Shown here in pieces: positions 1 through 10,985 of a stretch of 64,000 nucleotides of DNA. Every line of letters begins with the position of its first letter. Positions within the stretch are counted from its first letter, which is position 1. The position numbers and the translations under genes were made by a program. The stretch is from positions 48,236,001 to 48,300,000 of the forward strand of contig NC_091046.1 in the NCBI RefSeq assembly GCF_963966145.1, given 5' to 3'. This DNA is from Tenebrio molitor. Taxonomy: Eukaryota; Arthropoda; Insecta; Coleoptera; Tenebrionidae. Below the pieces are notes generated by a model. That model saw nothing but the letters and a program-made list of their open reading frames with translations, ran no database searches and was not told the origin of the DNA.

Positions 1-14
1 AAGACGTAAGTTTC

Positions 15-58
15 TACATTTCATGCGAATTTCTTAACCCGGACTTTTCGAGGCAAAA
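15..58 (+). repeat. 44-bp segment of the monomer without clear internal homology
   Basis: Between the first GACGTAAGTTTC box and the duplicated subunits lies a 44-bp stretch containing TTCATGCGAATTTCTTAAC and GGACTTTTCGAGG. It could be a third subunit that lost about 24 bp, because it follows the same box and has a TCATG in about the same place as the second subunit, but the alignment is weak. It holds the class-defining site 40 (CCCGG or CCAGG) and site 54 (GAGGC or GAGGG). Confidence 0.6.
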
Positions 59-80
59 ATTTTATAACTCAAGAAATGTA
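15..80. repeat. Inverted repeat bracketing the 44-bp segment
   Basis: TACATTTC at 15-22 is the exact reverse complement of GAAATGTA at 73-80. Allowing one mismatch the arms extend to 11 bp (15-25 and 70-80), with 44 bp between them. The arms recur in nearly every monomer of the window; a few private variants alter an arm, for instance CTTCATTT in some monomers of the left third and TATATTTC in some of 47-54 kb. It could support a cruciform or RNA stem; function is unknown. Confidence 0.7.
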
Positions 81-126
81 GGGTTTGGGCAGGAAATTCT
101 TAAATTTCTGAAAAGACGTAAGTTTC
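59..126 (+). repeat. Subunit A of the monomer (68 bp)
   Basis: This stretch aligns without difficulty to 127-194. Shared blocks in order are TTATAACTCA, GAAA, GGTTT, GG, GGAAATT, TTAAATTT and AAAAGACGTAAGTTTC. I count about nine substitutions and one single-base gap over some 66 aligned bases, roughly 85% identity. It indicates that the 180-bp monomer arose partly by tandem duplication of a unit of about 68 bp. Class sites 81, 101 and 125 are within it; the C81 variant makes it match subunit B better than G81 does. Confidence 0.85.
90..110. repeat. Short dyad in subunit A
   Basis: GAAATT (93-98) and AATTTC (103-108) form a perfect 6-bp inverted repeat around a 4-base loop. If one G is bulged the stem extends to CAG/CTG at 90-92 and 108-110. 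The class site 101 (T or A) lies in the loop, so the two common alleles leave the stem intact. The homologous place in subunit B has a similar dyad. Confidence 0.7.
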
Positions 127-194
127 AATTATAACTCATGAAAGGGACGGTTTCGGCCGGAAATTATTATATTTTCTAAAAAGACGTAAGTTTC
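127..194 (+). repeat. Subunit B of the monomer (68 bp)
   Basis: This is the second copy of the subunit, beginning AATTATAACTCATGAAAGGG and ending in the GACGTAAGTTTC box of the following monomer. It contains the most GC-rich part of the repeat, GACGGTTTCGGCCGGAA, with a CGGCCG palindrome. Relative to subunit A it has one extra T in the T-run before CTAAAAAG. Class site 134 (ATAACTC or ATATCTC) and rare sites 144 and 170 lie here. Confidence 0.85.
161..174. repeat. Short dyad in subunit B
   Basis: AAATT (161-165) and AATTT (170-174) form a 5-bp inverted repeat around ATTA in typical monomers. It is the counterpart of the dyad at 94-107. In this first monomer, and others with T170, the innermost pair is lost. 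Later monomers beginning at 181, 361 and 541 show the intact form. Confidence 0.6.
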
Positions 195-1081
195 TACATT
201 TCATGCGAATTTCTTAACCAGGACTTTTCGAGGCAAAAATTTTATAACTCAAGAAATGTAGGGTTTGGGCAGGAAATTCTAAAATTTCTGAAAAGACGTA
301 AGTTGCAATTATAACTCATGAAAGGGACGGTTTCGGCCGGAAATTATTAAATTTTCTAAAAAGACGTAAGTTTCTACATTTCATGCGAATTTCTTAACCA
401 GGACTTTTCGAGGCAAAAATTTTATAACTCAAGAAATGTACGGTTTGGGCAGGAAATTCTTAAATTTCTGAAAAGACGTAAGTTGCAATTATATCTCATG
501 AAAGGGACGGTTTCGGCCGGAAATTATTAAATTTTCTAAAAAGACGTAAGTTTCTACATTTCATGCGAATTTCTTAACCAGGACTTTTCGAGGCAAAAAA
601 TTTTATAACTCAAGAAATGTAGGGTTTGGGCAGGAAATTCTAAAATTTCTGAAAAGACGTAAGTTGCAATTATAACTCATGAAAGGGACGGTTTCGGCCG
701 GAAATTATTAAATTTTCTAAAAAGACGTAAGTTTCTACATTTCATGCGAATTTCTTAACCAGGACTTTTCGAGGCAAAAATTTTATAACTCAAGAAATGT
801 ACGGTTTGGGCAGGAAATTCTTAAATTTCTGAAAAGACGTAAGTTGCAATTATATCTCATGAAAAGGACGGTTTCGGCCGGAAATTATTAAATTTTCTAA
901 AAAGACGTAAGTTTCTACATTTCATGCAAATTTCTTAACCCGGACTTTTCGAGGCAAAAATTTTATAACTCAAGAAATGTAGGGTTTGGGCAGGAAATTC
1001 TTAAATTTCTGAAAAGACGTAAGTTTCAATTATAACTCATGAAAGGGACGGTTTCGGCCGGAAATTATTAAATTTTCTAAA

Positions 1082-3242
1082 AAGACGTAAGTTTCTACAT
1101 TTCATGCGAATTTCTTAACCAGGACTTTTCGAGGCAAAAATTTTATAACTCAAGAAATGTACGGTTTGGGCAGGAAATTCTAAAATTTCTGAAAAGACAT
1201 AAGTTGCAATTATAACTCATGAAAGGGACGGTTTCGGCCGGAAATTATTAAATTTTCTAAAAAGACGTAAGTTTCTACATTTCATGCGAATTTCTTAACC
1301 CGGACTTTTCGAGGGAAAAATTTTATAACTCAAGAAATGTAGGGTTTGGGCAGGAAATTCTTAAATTTCTGAAAAGACGTAAGTTTCAATTATAACTCAT
1401 GAAAGGGACGGTTTCGGCCGGAAATTATTAAATTTTCTAAAAAGACGTAAGTTTCTACATTTCATGCGAATTTCTTAACCCGGACTTTTCGAGGGAAAAA
1501 TTTTATAACTCAAGAAATGTAGGGTTTGGGCAGGAAATTCATAAATTTCTGAAAAGACGTAAGTTGCAATTATAACTCATGAAAGGGACGGTTTCGGCCG
1601 GAAATTATTAAATTTTCTAAAAAGACGTAAGTTTCTACATTTCATGCGAATTTCTTAACCCGGACTTTTCGAGGGAAAAATTTTATAACTCAAGAAATGT
1701 AGGGTTTGGGCAGGAAATTCTTAAATTTCTGAAAAGACGTAAGTTTCAATTATAACTCATGAAAGGGACGGTTTCGGCCGGAAATTATTAAATTTTCTAA
1801 AAAGACGTAAGTTTCTACATTTCATGCGAATTTCTTAACCCGGACATTTCGAGGGAAAAATTTTATAACTCAAGAAATGTAGGGTTTGGGCAGGAAATTC
1901 TTAAATTTCTGAAAAGACGTAAGTTTCAATTATAACTCATGAAAGGGACGGTTTCGGCCGGAAATTATTAAATTTTCTAAAAAGACGTAAGTTTCTACAT
2001 TTCATGCGAATTTCTTAACCCGGACTTTTCGAGGCAAAAATTTTATAACTCAAGAAATGTACGGTTTGGGCAGGAAATTCTAAAATTTCTGAAAAGACGT
2101 AAGTTGCAATTATAACTCATGAAAGGGACGGTTTCGGCCGGAAATTATTAAATTTTCTAAAAAGACGTAAGTTTCTACATTTCATGCGAATTTCTTAACC
2201 CGGACTTTTCGAGGCAAAAATTTTATAAATCAAGAAATGTACGGTTTGGGCAGGAAATTCTAAAATTTCTGAAAAGACGTAAGTTGCAATTATAACTCAT
2301 GAAAGGGACGGTTTCGGCCGGAAATTATTAAATTTTCTAAAAAGACGTAAGTTTCTACATTTCATGCGAATTTCTTATCCAGGACTTTTCGAGGCAAAAA
2401 TTTTATAACTCAAGAAATGTAGGGTTTGGGCAGGAAATTCTAAAATTTCTGAAAAGACGTAAGTTGCAATTATAACTCATGAAAGGGACGGTTTCGGCCG
2501 GAAATTATTAAATTTTCTAAAAAGACGTAAGTTTCTACATTTCATGCGAATTTCTTAACCAGGACTTTTCGAGGCAAAAATTTTATAACTCAAGAAATGT
2601 ACGGTTTGGGCAGGAAATTCTTAAATTTCTGAAAAGACGTAAGTTGCAATTATATCTCATGAAAGGGACGGTTTCGGCCGGAAATTATTAAATTTTCTAA
2701 AAAGACGTAAGTTTCTACATTTCATGCGAATTTCTTAACCAGGACTTTTCGAGGCAAAAAATTTTATAACTCAAGAAATGTAGGGTTTGGGCAGGAAATT
2801 CTAAAATTTCTGAAAAGACGTAAGTTGCAATTATAACTCATGAAAGGGACGGTTTCGGCCGGAAATTATTAAATTTTCTAAAAAGACGTAAGTTTCTACA
2901 TTTCATGCGAATTTCTTAACCAGGACTTTTCGAGGCAAAAATTTTATAACTCAAGAAATGTACGGTTTGGGCAGGAAATTCTTAAATTTCTGAAAAGACG
3001 TAAGTTGCAATTATATCTCATGAAAAGGACGGTTTCGGCCGGAAATTATTAAATTTTCTAAAAAGACGTAAGTTTCTACATTTCATGCAAATTTCTTAAC
3101 CCGGACTTTTCGAGGCAAAAATTTTATAACTCAAGAAATGTAGGGTTTGGGCAGGAAATTCTTAAATTTCTGAAAAGACGTAAGTTTCAATTATAACTCA
3201 TGAAAGGGACGGTTTCGGCCGGAAATTATTAAATTTTCTAAA
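1082..3242 (+). repeat. 12-monomer block (2161 bp), variant form
   Basis: Twelve monomers run from a unit marked GACATAAG (start 1082) to the next such unit. The block has four consecutive GAGGG (G54) units at 1262-1981, then a unit with ATAAATC (2162), one with TTATCC (2342), and closes with the 181-bp, AAAAGG and GCAAAT units. The first eight monomers (1082-2521) reappear at 9366-10805, 8284 bp away, with very few differences. Confidence 0.8.
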
Positions 3243-4863
3243 AAGACGTAAGTTTCTACATTTCATGCGAATTTCTTAACCAGGACTTTTCGAGGCAAAA
3301 ATTTTATAACTCAAGAAATGTACGGTTTGGGCAGGAAATTCTAAAATTTCTGAAAAGACATAAGTTGCAATTATAACTCATGAAAGGGACGGTTTCGGCC
3401 GGAAATTATTAAATTTTCTAAAAAGACGTAAGTTTCTACATTTCATGCGAATTTCTTAACCCGGACTTTTCGAGGGAAAAATTTTATAACTCAAGAAATG
3501 TAGGGTTTGGGCAGGAAATTCTTAAATTTCTGAAAAGACGTAAGTTTCAATTATAACTCATGAAAGGGACGGTTTCGGCCGGAAATTATTAAATTTTCTA
3601 AAAAGACGTAAGTTTCTACATTTCATGCGAATTTCTTAACCCGGACTTTTCGAGGGAAAAATTTTATAACTCAAGAAATGTAGGGTTTGGGCAGGAAATT
3701 CTTAAATTTCTGAAAAGACGTAAGTTTCAATTATAACTCATGAAAGGGACGGTTTCGGCCGGAAATTATTAAATTTTCTAAAAAGACGTAAGTTTCTACA
3801 TTTCATGCGAATTTCTTAACCAGGACTTTTCGAGGCAAAAATTTTATAACTCAAGAAATGTACGGTTTGGGCAGGAAATTCTTAAATTTCTGAAAAGACG
3901 TAAGTTGCAATTATATCTCATGAAAGGGACGGTTTCGGCCGGAAATTATTAAATTTTCTATAAAGACGTAAGTTTCTACATTTCATGCGAATTTCTTAAC
4001 CCGGACTTTTCGAGGCAAAAATTTTATAATTCAAGAAATGTAGGCTTTGGGCAGGAAATTCTTAAATTTCTGAAAAGACGTAAGTTTCAATTATAACTCA
4101 TGAAAGGGACGGTTTCGGCCGGAAATTATTATATTTTCTAAAAAGACGTAAGTTTCTACATTTCATGCGAATTTCTTAACCAGGACTTTTCGAGGCAAAA
4201 ATTTTATAACTCAAGAAATGTACGGTTTGGGCAGGAAATTCTTAAATTTCTGAAAAGACGTAAGTTGCAATTATATCTCATGAAAGGGACGGTTTCGGCC
4301 GGAAATTATTAAATTTTCTAAAAAGACGTAAGTTTCTACATTTCATGCGAATTTCTTAACCAGGACTTTTCGAGGCAAAAAATTTTATAACTCAAGAAAT
4401 GTAGGGTTTGGGCAGGAAATTCTAAAATTTCTGAAAAGACGTAAGTTGCAATTATAACTCATGAAAGGGACGGTTTCGGCCGGAAATTATTAAATTTTCT
4501 AAAAAGACGTAAGTTTCTACATTTCATGCGAATTTCTTAACCAGGACTTTTCGAGGCAAAAATTTTATAACTCAAGAAATGTACGGTTTGGGCAGGAAAT
4601 TCTTAAATTTCTGAAAAGACGTAAGTTGCAATTATATCTCATGAAAAGGACGGTTTCGGCCGGAAATTATTAAATTTTCTAAAAAGACGTAAGTTTCTAC
4701 ATTTCATGCAAATTTCTTAACCCGGACTTTTCGAGGCAAAAATTTTATAACTCAAGAAATGTAGGGTTTGGGCAGGAAATTCTTAAATTTCTGAAAAGAC
4801 GTAAGTTTCAATTATAACTCATGAAAGGGACGGTTTCGGCCGGAAATTATTAAATTTTCTAAA
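3243..4863 (+). repeat. 9-monomer block (1621 bp)
   Basis: This is a shortened cassette: GACATAAG unit, two GAGGG units, a T134 unit, a unit with ATAATTC plus TATATTTT (3963), another T134 unit, then the 181-bp, AAAAGG and GCAAAT units. Starting from its neighbours, monomers 2702-4142 match 4323-5763 at a distance of 1621 bp, so the 9-mer was locally duplicated. Both copies share the private TAGGCTTT change in the ATAATTC unit. Confidence 0.8.
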
Positions 4864-7800
4864 AAGACGTAAGTTTCTACATTTCATGCGAATTTCTTAA
4901 CCAGGACTTTTCGAGGCAAAAATTTTATAACTCAAGAAATGTACGGTTTGGGCAGGAAATTCTAAAATTTCTGAAAAGACATAAGTTGCAATTATAACTC
5001 ATGAAAGGGACGGTTTCGGCCGGAAATTATTAAATTTTCTAAAAAGACGTAAGTTTCTACATTTCATGCGAATTTCTTAACCCGGACTTTTCGAGGGAAA
5101 AATTTTATAACTCAAGAAATGTAGGGTTTGGGCAGGAAATTCTTAAATTTCTGAAAAGACGTAAGTTTCAATTATAACTCATGAAAGGGACGGTTTCGGC
5201 CGGAAATTATTAAATTTTCTAAAAAGACGTAAGTTTCTACATTTCATGCGAATTTCTTAACCCGGACTTTTCGAGGGAAAAATTTTATAACTCAAGAAAT
5301 GTAGGGTTTGGGCAGGAAATTCTTAAATTTCTGAAAAGACGTAAGTTTCAATTATAACTCATGAAAGGGACGGTTTCGGCCGGAAATTATTAAATTTTCT
5401 AAAAAGACGTAAGTTTCTACATTTCATGCGAATTTCTTAACCAGGACTTTTCGAGGCAAAAATTTTATAACTCAAGAAATGTACGGTTTGGGCAGGAAAT
5501 TCTTAAATTTCTGAAAAGACGTAAGTTGCAATTATATCTCATGAAAGGGACGGTTTCGGCCGGAAATTATTAAATTTTCTAAAAAGACGTAAGTTTCTAC
5601 ATTTCATGCGAATTTCTTAACCCGGACTTTTCGAGGCAAAAATTTTATAATTCAAGAAATGTAGGCTTTGGGCAGGAAATTCTTAAATTTCTGAAAAGAC
5701 GTAAGTTTCAATTATAACTCATGAAAGGGACGGTTTCGGCCGGAAATTATTATATTTTCTAAAAAGACGTAAGTTTCTACATTTCATGCGAATTTCTTAA
5801 CCAGGACTTTTCGAGGCAAAAATTTTATAACTCAAGAAGTGTAGGGTTTGGGCAGGAAATTCTAAAATTTCTGAAAAGACGTAAGTTGCAATTATAACTC
5901 ATGAAAGGGACGGTTTCGGCCGGAAATTATTAAATTTTCTAAAAAGACGTAAGTTTCTACATTTCATGCGAATTTCTTAACCCGGACTTTTCGAGGCAAA
6001 AATTTTATAACTCAAGAAATGTAGGGTTTGGGCAGGAAATTCTTAAATTTCTGAAAAGACGTAAGTTTCAATTATAACTCATGAAAGGGACGGTTTCGGC
6101 CGGAAATTATTAAATTTTCTAAAAAGACTTAAGTTTCTACATTTCATGCGAATTTCTTAACCAGGACTTTTCGAGGCAAAAATTTTATAACTCAAGAAAT
6201 GTACGGTTTGGGCAGGAAATTCTAAAATTTCTGAAAAGACGTAAGTTGCAATTATAACTCATGAAAGGGACGGTTTCGGCCGGAAATTATTAAATTTTCT
6301 AAAAAGACGTGAGTTTCTACATTTCATGCGAATTTCATAACCAGGACTTTTCGAGGCAAAAATTTTATAACTCAAGAAATGTACGGTTTGGGCAGGAAAT
6401 TCTTAAATTTCTGAAAAGACGTAAGTTGCAATTATATCTCATGAAAGGGACGGTTTCGGCCGGAAATTATTAAATTTTCTAAAAAGACGTAAGTTTCTAC
6501 ATTTCATGCGAATTTCTTAACCCGGACTTTTCGAGGCAAAAATTTTATAATTCAAGAAATGTAGGGTTTGGGCAGGAAATTCTTAAATTTCTGAAAAGAC
6601 GTAAGTTTCAATTATAACTCATGAAAGGGACGGTTTCGGCCGGAAATTATTATATTTTCTAAAAAGACGTAAGTTTCTACATTTCATGCGAATTTCTTAA
6701 CCAGGACTTTTCGAGGCAAAAATTTTATAACTCAAGAAATGTAGGGTTTGGGCAGGAAATTCTAAAATTTCTGAAAAGACGTAAGTTGCAATTATAACTC
6801 ATGAAAGGGACGGTTTCGGCCGGAAATTATTAAATTTTCTAAAAAGACGTAAGTTTCTACATTTCATGCGAATTTCTTAACCCGGACTTTTCGAGGCAAA
6901 AATTTTATAACTCAAGAAATGTAGGGTTTGGGCAGGAAATTCTTAAATTTCTGAAAAGACGTAAGTTTCAATTATAACTCATGAAAGGGACGGTTTCGGC
7001 CGGAAATTATTAAATTTTCTAAAAAGACTTAAGTTTCTACATTTCATGCGAATTTCTTAACCAGGACTTTTCGAGGCAAAAATTTTATAACTCAAGAAAT
7101 GTACGGTTTGGGCAGGAAATTCTAAAATTTCTGAAAAGACGTAAGTTGCAATTATAACTCATGAAAGGGACGGTTTCGGCCGGAAATTATTAAATTTTCT
7201 AAAAAGACGTAAGTTTCTACATTTCATGCGAATTTCTTAAACCGGACTTTTCGAGGCAAAAATTTTATAACTCAAGAAATGTAGGGTTTGGGCAGGAAAT
7301 TCTTAAATTTCTGAAAAGACGTAAGTTTCAATTATAACTCATGAAAGGGACGGTTTCGGCCGGAAATTATTAAATTTTCTAAAAAGACGTAAGTTTCTAC
7401 ATTTCATGCGAATTTCTTAACCAGGACTTTTCGAGGCAAAAAATTTTATAACTCAAGAAATGTAGAGTTTGGGCAGGAAATTCTAAAATTTCTGAAAAGA
7501 CGTAAGTTGCAATTATAACTCATGAAAGGGACGGTTTCGGCCGGAAATTATTAAATTTTCTAAAAAGACGTAAGTTTCTACATTTCATGCGAATTTCTTA
7601 ACCAGGACTTTTCGAGGCAAAAATTTTATAACTCAAGAAATGTACGGTTTGGGCAGGAAATTCTTAAATTTCTGAAAAGACGTAAGTTGCAATTATATCT
7701 CATGAAAAGGACGGTTTCGGCCGGAAATTATTAAATTTTCTAAAAAGACGTAAGTTTCTACATTTCATGCAAATTTCTTAACCCGGACTTTTCGAGGCAA

Positions 7801-7924
7801 AAATTTTATAACTCAAGAAATGTAGGGTTTGGGCAGGAAATTCTTAAATTTCTGAAAAGACGTAAGTTTCAATTATAACTCATGAAAGGGACGGTTTCGG
7901 CCGGAAATTATTAAATTTTCTAAA
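4864..7924 (+). repeat. 17-monomer expanded cassette with internal 5-monomer duplication
   Basis: This copy has the full cassette order but its five-monomer section is present twice: 5584-6483 and 6484-7383 (900 bp each). Each copy starts with the ATAATTC/TATATTTT unit and passes through a G81-A101 unit, a T125 unit and a GACTTAAG unit. The fifth unit differs: GACGTGAG with CATAACC at 6304 against TTAAACCGG at 7204. The cassette closes with the 181-bp, AAAAGG and GCAAAT units. Confidence 0.8.
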
Positions 7925-9365
7925 AAGACGTAAGTTTCTTCATTTCATGCGAATTTCTTAACCAGGACTTTTCGAGGCAAAAATTTTATAACTCAAGAAA
8001 TGTACGGTTTGGGCAGGAAATTCTAAAATTTCTGAAAAGACATATGTTGCAATTATAACTCATGAAAGGGACGGTTTCGGCCGGAAATTATTAAATTTTC
8101 TAAAAAGACGTAAGTTTCTACATTTCATGCGAATTTCTTAACCAGGACTTTTCGAGGCAAAAATTTTATAACTCAAGAAATGTACGGTTTGGGCAGGAAA
8201 TTCTTAAATTTCTGAAAAGACGTAAGTTGCAATTATATCTCATGAAAGGGACGGTTTCGGCCGGAAATTATTAAATTTTCTAAAAAGACGTAAGTTTCTA
8301 CATTTCATGCGAATTTCTTAACCCGGACTTTTCGAGGCAAAAATTTTATAACTCAAGAAATGTAGGGTTTGGGCAGGAAATTCTTAAATTTCTGAAAAGA
8401 CGTAAGTTTCAATTATAACTCATGAAAGGGACGGTTTCGGCCGGAAATTATTAAATTTTCTAAAAAGACTTAAGTTTCTACATTTCATGCGAATTTCTTA
8501 ACCAGGACTTTTCGAGGCAAAAATTTTATAACTCAAGAAATGTACGGTTTGGGCAGGAAATTCTAAAATTTCTGAAAAGACGTAAGTTGCAATTATAACT
8601 CATGAAAGGGACGGTTTCGGCCGGAAATTATTAAATTTTCTAAAAAGACGTAAGTTTCTACATTTCATGCGAATTTCTTAACCCGGACTTTTCGAGGCAA
8701 AAATTTTATAACTCAAGAAATGTACGGTTTGGGCAGGAAATTCTTAAATTTCTGAAAAGACGTAAGTTGCAATTATAACTCATGAAAGGGACGGTTTCGG
8801 CCGGAAATTATTAAATTTTCTAAAAAGACGTAAGTTTCTACATTTCATGCGAATTTCTTAACCAGGACTTTTCGAGGCAAAAATTTTATAACTCAAGAAA
8901 TGTACGGTTTGGGCAGGAAATTCTAAAATTTCTGAAAAGACGTAAGTTGCAATTATAACTCATGAAAGGGACGGTTTCGGCCGGAAATTATTAAATTTTC
9001 TAAAAAGACGTAAGTTTCTACATTTCATGCGAATTTCTTAAACCGGACTTTTCGAGGCAAAAATTTTATAACTCAAGAAATGTACGGTTTGGGCAGGAAA
9101 TTCTTAAATTTCTGAAAAGACGTAAGTTGCAATTATATCTCATGAAAGGGAGGGTTTCGGCCGGAAATTATTAAATTTTCTAAAAAGACGTAAGTTTCTA
9201 CATTTCATGCGAATTTCTTAACCAGGACTTTTCGAGGCAAAAAATTTTATAACTCAAGAAATGTAGGGTTTGGGCAGGAAATTCTAAAATTTCTGAAAAG
9301 ACGTAAGTTGCAATTATAACTCATGAAAGGGACGGTTTCGGCCGGAAATTATTAAATTTTCTAAA
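7925..9365 (+). repeat. 8-monomer shortened cassette
   Basis: Monomers start at 7925 (CTTCATTT and GACATATG), 8105 (T134), 8285, 8465 (GACTTAAG), 8645, 8825, 9005 (TTAAACCGG, GAGGGTTT) and 9185 (181 bp). Compared with the full cassette the two GAGGG units and the ATAATTC unit are absent, consistent with loss by unequal exchange. Confidence 0.7.
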
Positions 9366-10985
9366 AAGACGTAAGTTTCTACATTTCATGCGAATTTCTT
9401 AACCAGGACTTTTCGAGGCAAAAATTTTATAACTCAAGAAATGTACGGTTTGGGCAGGAAATTCTAAAATTTCTGAAAAGACATAAGTTGCAATTATAAC
9501 TCATGAAAGGGACGGTTTCGGCCGGAAATTATTAAATTTTCTAAAAAGACGTAAGTTTCTACATTTCATGCGAATTTCTTAACCCGGACTTTTCGAGGGA
9601 AAAATTTTATAACTCAAGAAATGTAGGGTTTGGGCAGGAAATTCTTAAATTTCTGAAAAGACGTAAGTTTCAATTATAACTCATGAAAGGGACGGTTTCG
9701 GCCGGAAATTATTAAATTTTCTAAAAAGACGTAAGTTTCTACATTTCATGCGAATTTCTTAACCCGGACTTTTCGAGGGAAAAATTTTATAACTCAAGAA
9801 ATGTAGGGTTTGGGCAGGAAATTCATAAATTTCTGAAAAGACGTAAGTTGCAATTATAACTCATGAAAGGGACGGTTTCGGCCGGAAATTATTAAATTTT
9901 CTAAAAAGACGTAAGTTTCTACATTTCATGCGAATTTCTTAACCCGGACTTTTCGAGGGAAAAATTTTATAACTCAAGAAATGTAGGGTTTGGGCAGGAA
10001 ATTCTTAAATTTCTGAAAAGACGTAAGTTTCAATTATAACTCATGAAAGGGACGGTTTCGGCCGGAAATTATTAAATTTTCTAAAAAGACGTAAGTTTCT
10101 ACATTTCATGCGAATTTCTTAACCCGGACTTTTCGAGGGAAAAATTTTATAACTCAAGAAATGTAGGGTTTGGGCAGGAAATTCTTAAATTTCTGAAAAG
10201 ACGTAAGTTTCAATTATAACTCATGAAAGGGACGGTTTCGGCCGGAAATTATTAAATTTTCTAAAAAGAAGTAAGTTTCTACATTTCATGCGAATTTCTT
10301 AACCCGGACTTTTCGAGGCAAAAATTTTATAACTCAAGAAATGTACGGTTTGGGCAGGAAATTCTAAAATTTCTGAAAAGACGTAAGTTGCAATTATAAC
10401 TCATGAAAGGGACGGTTTCGGCCGGAAATTATTAAATTTTCTAAAAAGACGTAAGTTTCTACATTTCATGCGAATTTCTTAACCCGGACTTTTCGAGGCA
10501 AAAATTTTATAAATCAAGAAATGTACGGTTTGGGCAGGAAATTCTAAAATTTCTGAAAAGACGTAAGTTGCAATTATAACTCATGAAAGGGACGGTTTCG
10601 GCCGGAAATTATTAAATTTTCTAAAAAGACGTAAGTTTCTACATTTCATGCGAATTTCTTATCCAGGACTTTTCGAGGCAAAAATTTTATAACTCAAGAA
10701 ATGTACGGTTTGGGCAGGAAATTCTTAAATTTCTGAAAAGACGTAAGTTGCAATTATAACTCATGAAAGGGACGGTTTCGGCCGGAAATTATTAAATTTT
10801 CTAAAAAGACGTAAGTTTCTACATTTCATGCGAATTTCTTAACCAGGACTTTTCGAGGCAAAAATTTTATAACTCAAGAAATGTACGGTTTGGGCAGGAA
10901 ATTCTAAAATTTCTGAAAAGACGTAAGTTGCAATTATAACTCATGAAAGGGACGGTTTCGGCCGGAAATTATTAAATTTTCTAAA
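9366..10985 (+). repeat. 9 monomers; distant copy of 1082-2521
   Basis: Eight monomers (9366-10805) repeat the marker order of 1082-2521: GACATAAG, four GAGGG units (the second with CATAAAT), a plain unit, an ATAAATC unit and a TTATCC unit. The start of this block differs from the full cassette because the AAAAGG and GCAAAT units that normally follow the 181-bp unit are missing before it. Confidence 0.8.

Larger units (their letters stand above)
1..180 (+). repeat. Reference monomer (first unit)
   Basis: This first unit defines the monomer coordinates used in all other entries. It begins with AAGACGTAAGTTTC and ends with TTTTCTAAA. A second GACGTAAGTT box lies at 115-124, so box spacings alternate 112 and 68 bp. 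Positions that vary along the array are 40 (C or A), 54 (C or G), 68, 81 (G or C), 101 (T or A), 125 (T or G), 134 (A or T), 144 and 170. This unit carries C40, G81, T101, T125, A134 and the rarer T170. The length, near the size of a nucleosome plus linker, is usual for centromeric satellites. The start point is arbitrary because the array is continuous. Confidence 0.97.
1..1081 (+). repeat. Left edge of array, six monomers
   Basis: Six monomers start at 1, 181, 361, 541, 722 and 902. The unit at 541 is the first 181-bp form (six A after GGC). The next has T134 with AAAAGG at 142-147, and the one at 902 has TGCAAATT for TGCGAATT. That triplet of markers (181-bp unit, AAAAGG unit, GCAAAT unit) recurs many times as far as 28.4 kb and is the closing part of the 12-monomer cassette, so the window starts inside one. 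Confidence 0.85.

Noticed and set aside
3..12. bZIP (ACGT-core) binding site in GACGTAAG
   Set aside because: The ACGT core is too short to be informative, and the flanks do not make a full CRE, G-box or TTACGTAA palindrome.
38..52. CENP-B box-like sequence CCCGGACTTTTCGAG on the reverse strand
   Set aside because: It matches seven of the nine key positions of the mammalian box in C40 units and six in A40 units. One 7/9 match per one or two monomers is expected by chance, so it is not evidence for a CENP-B site.
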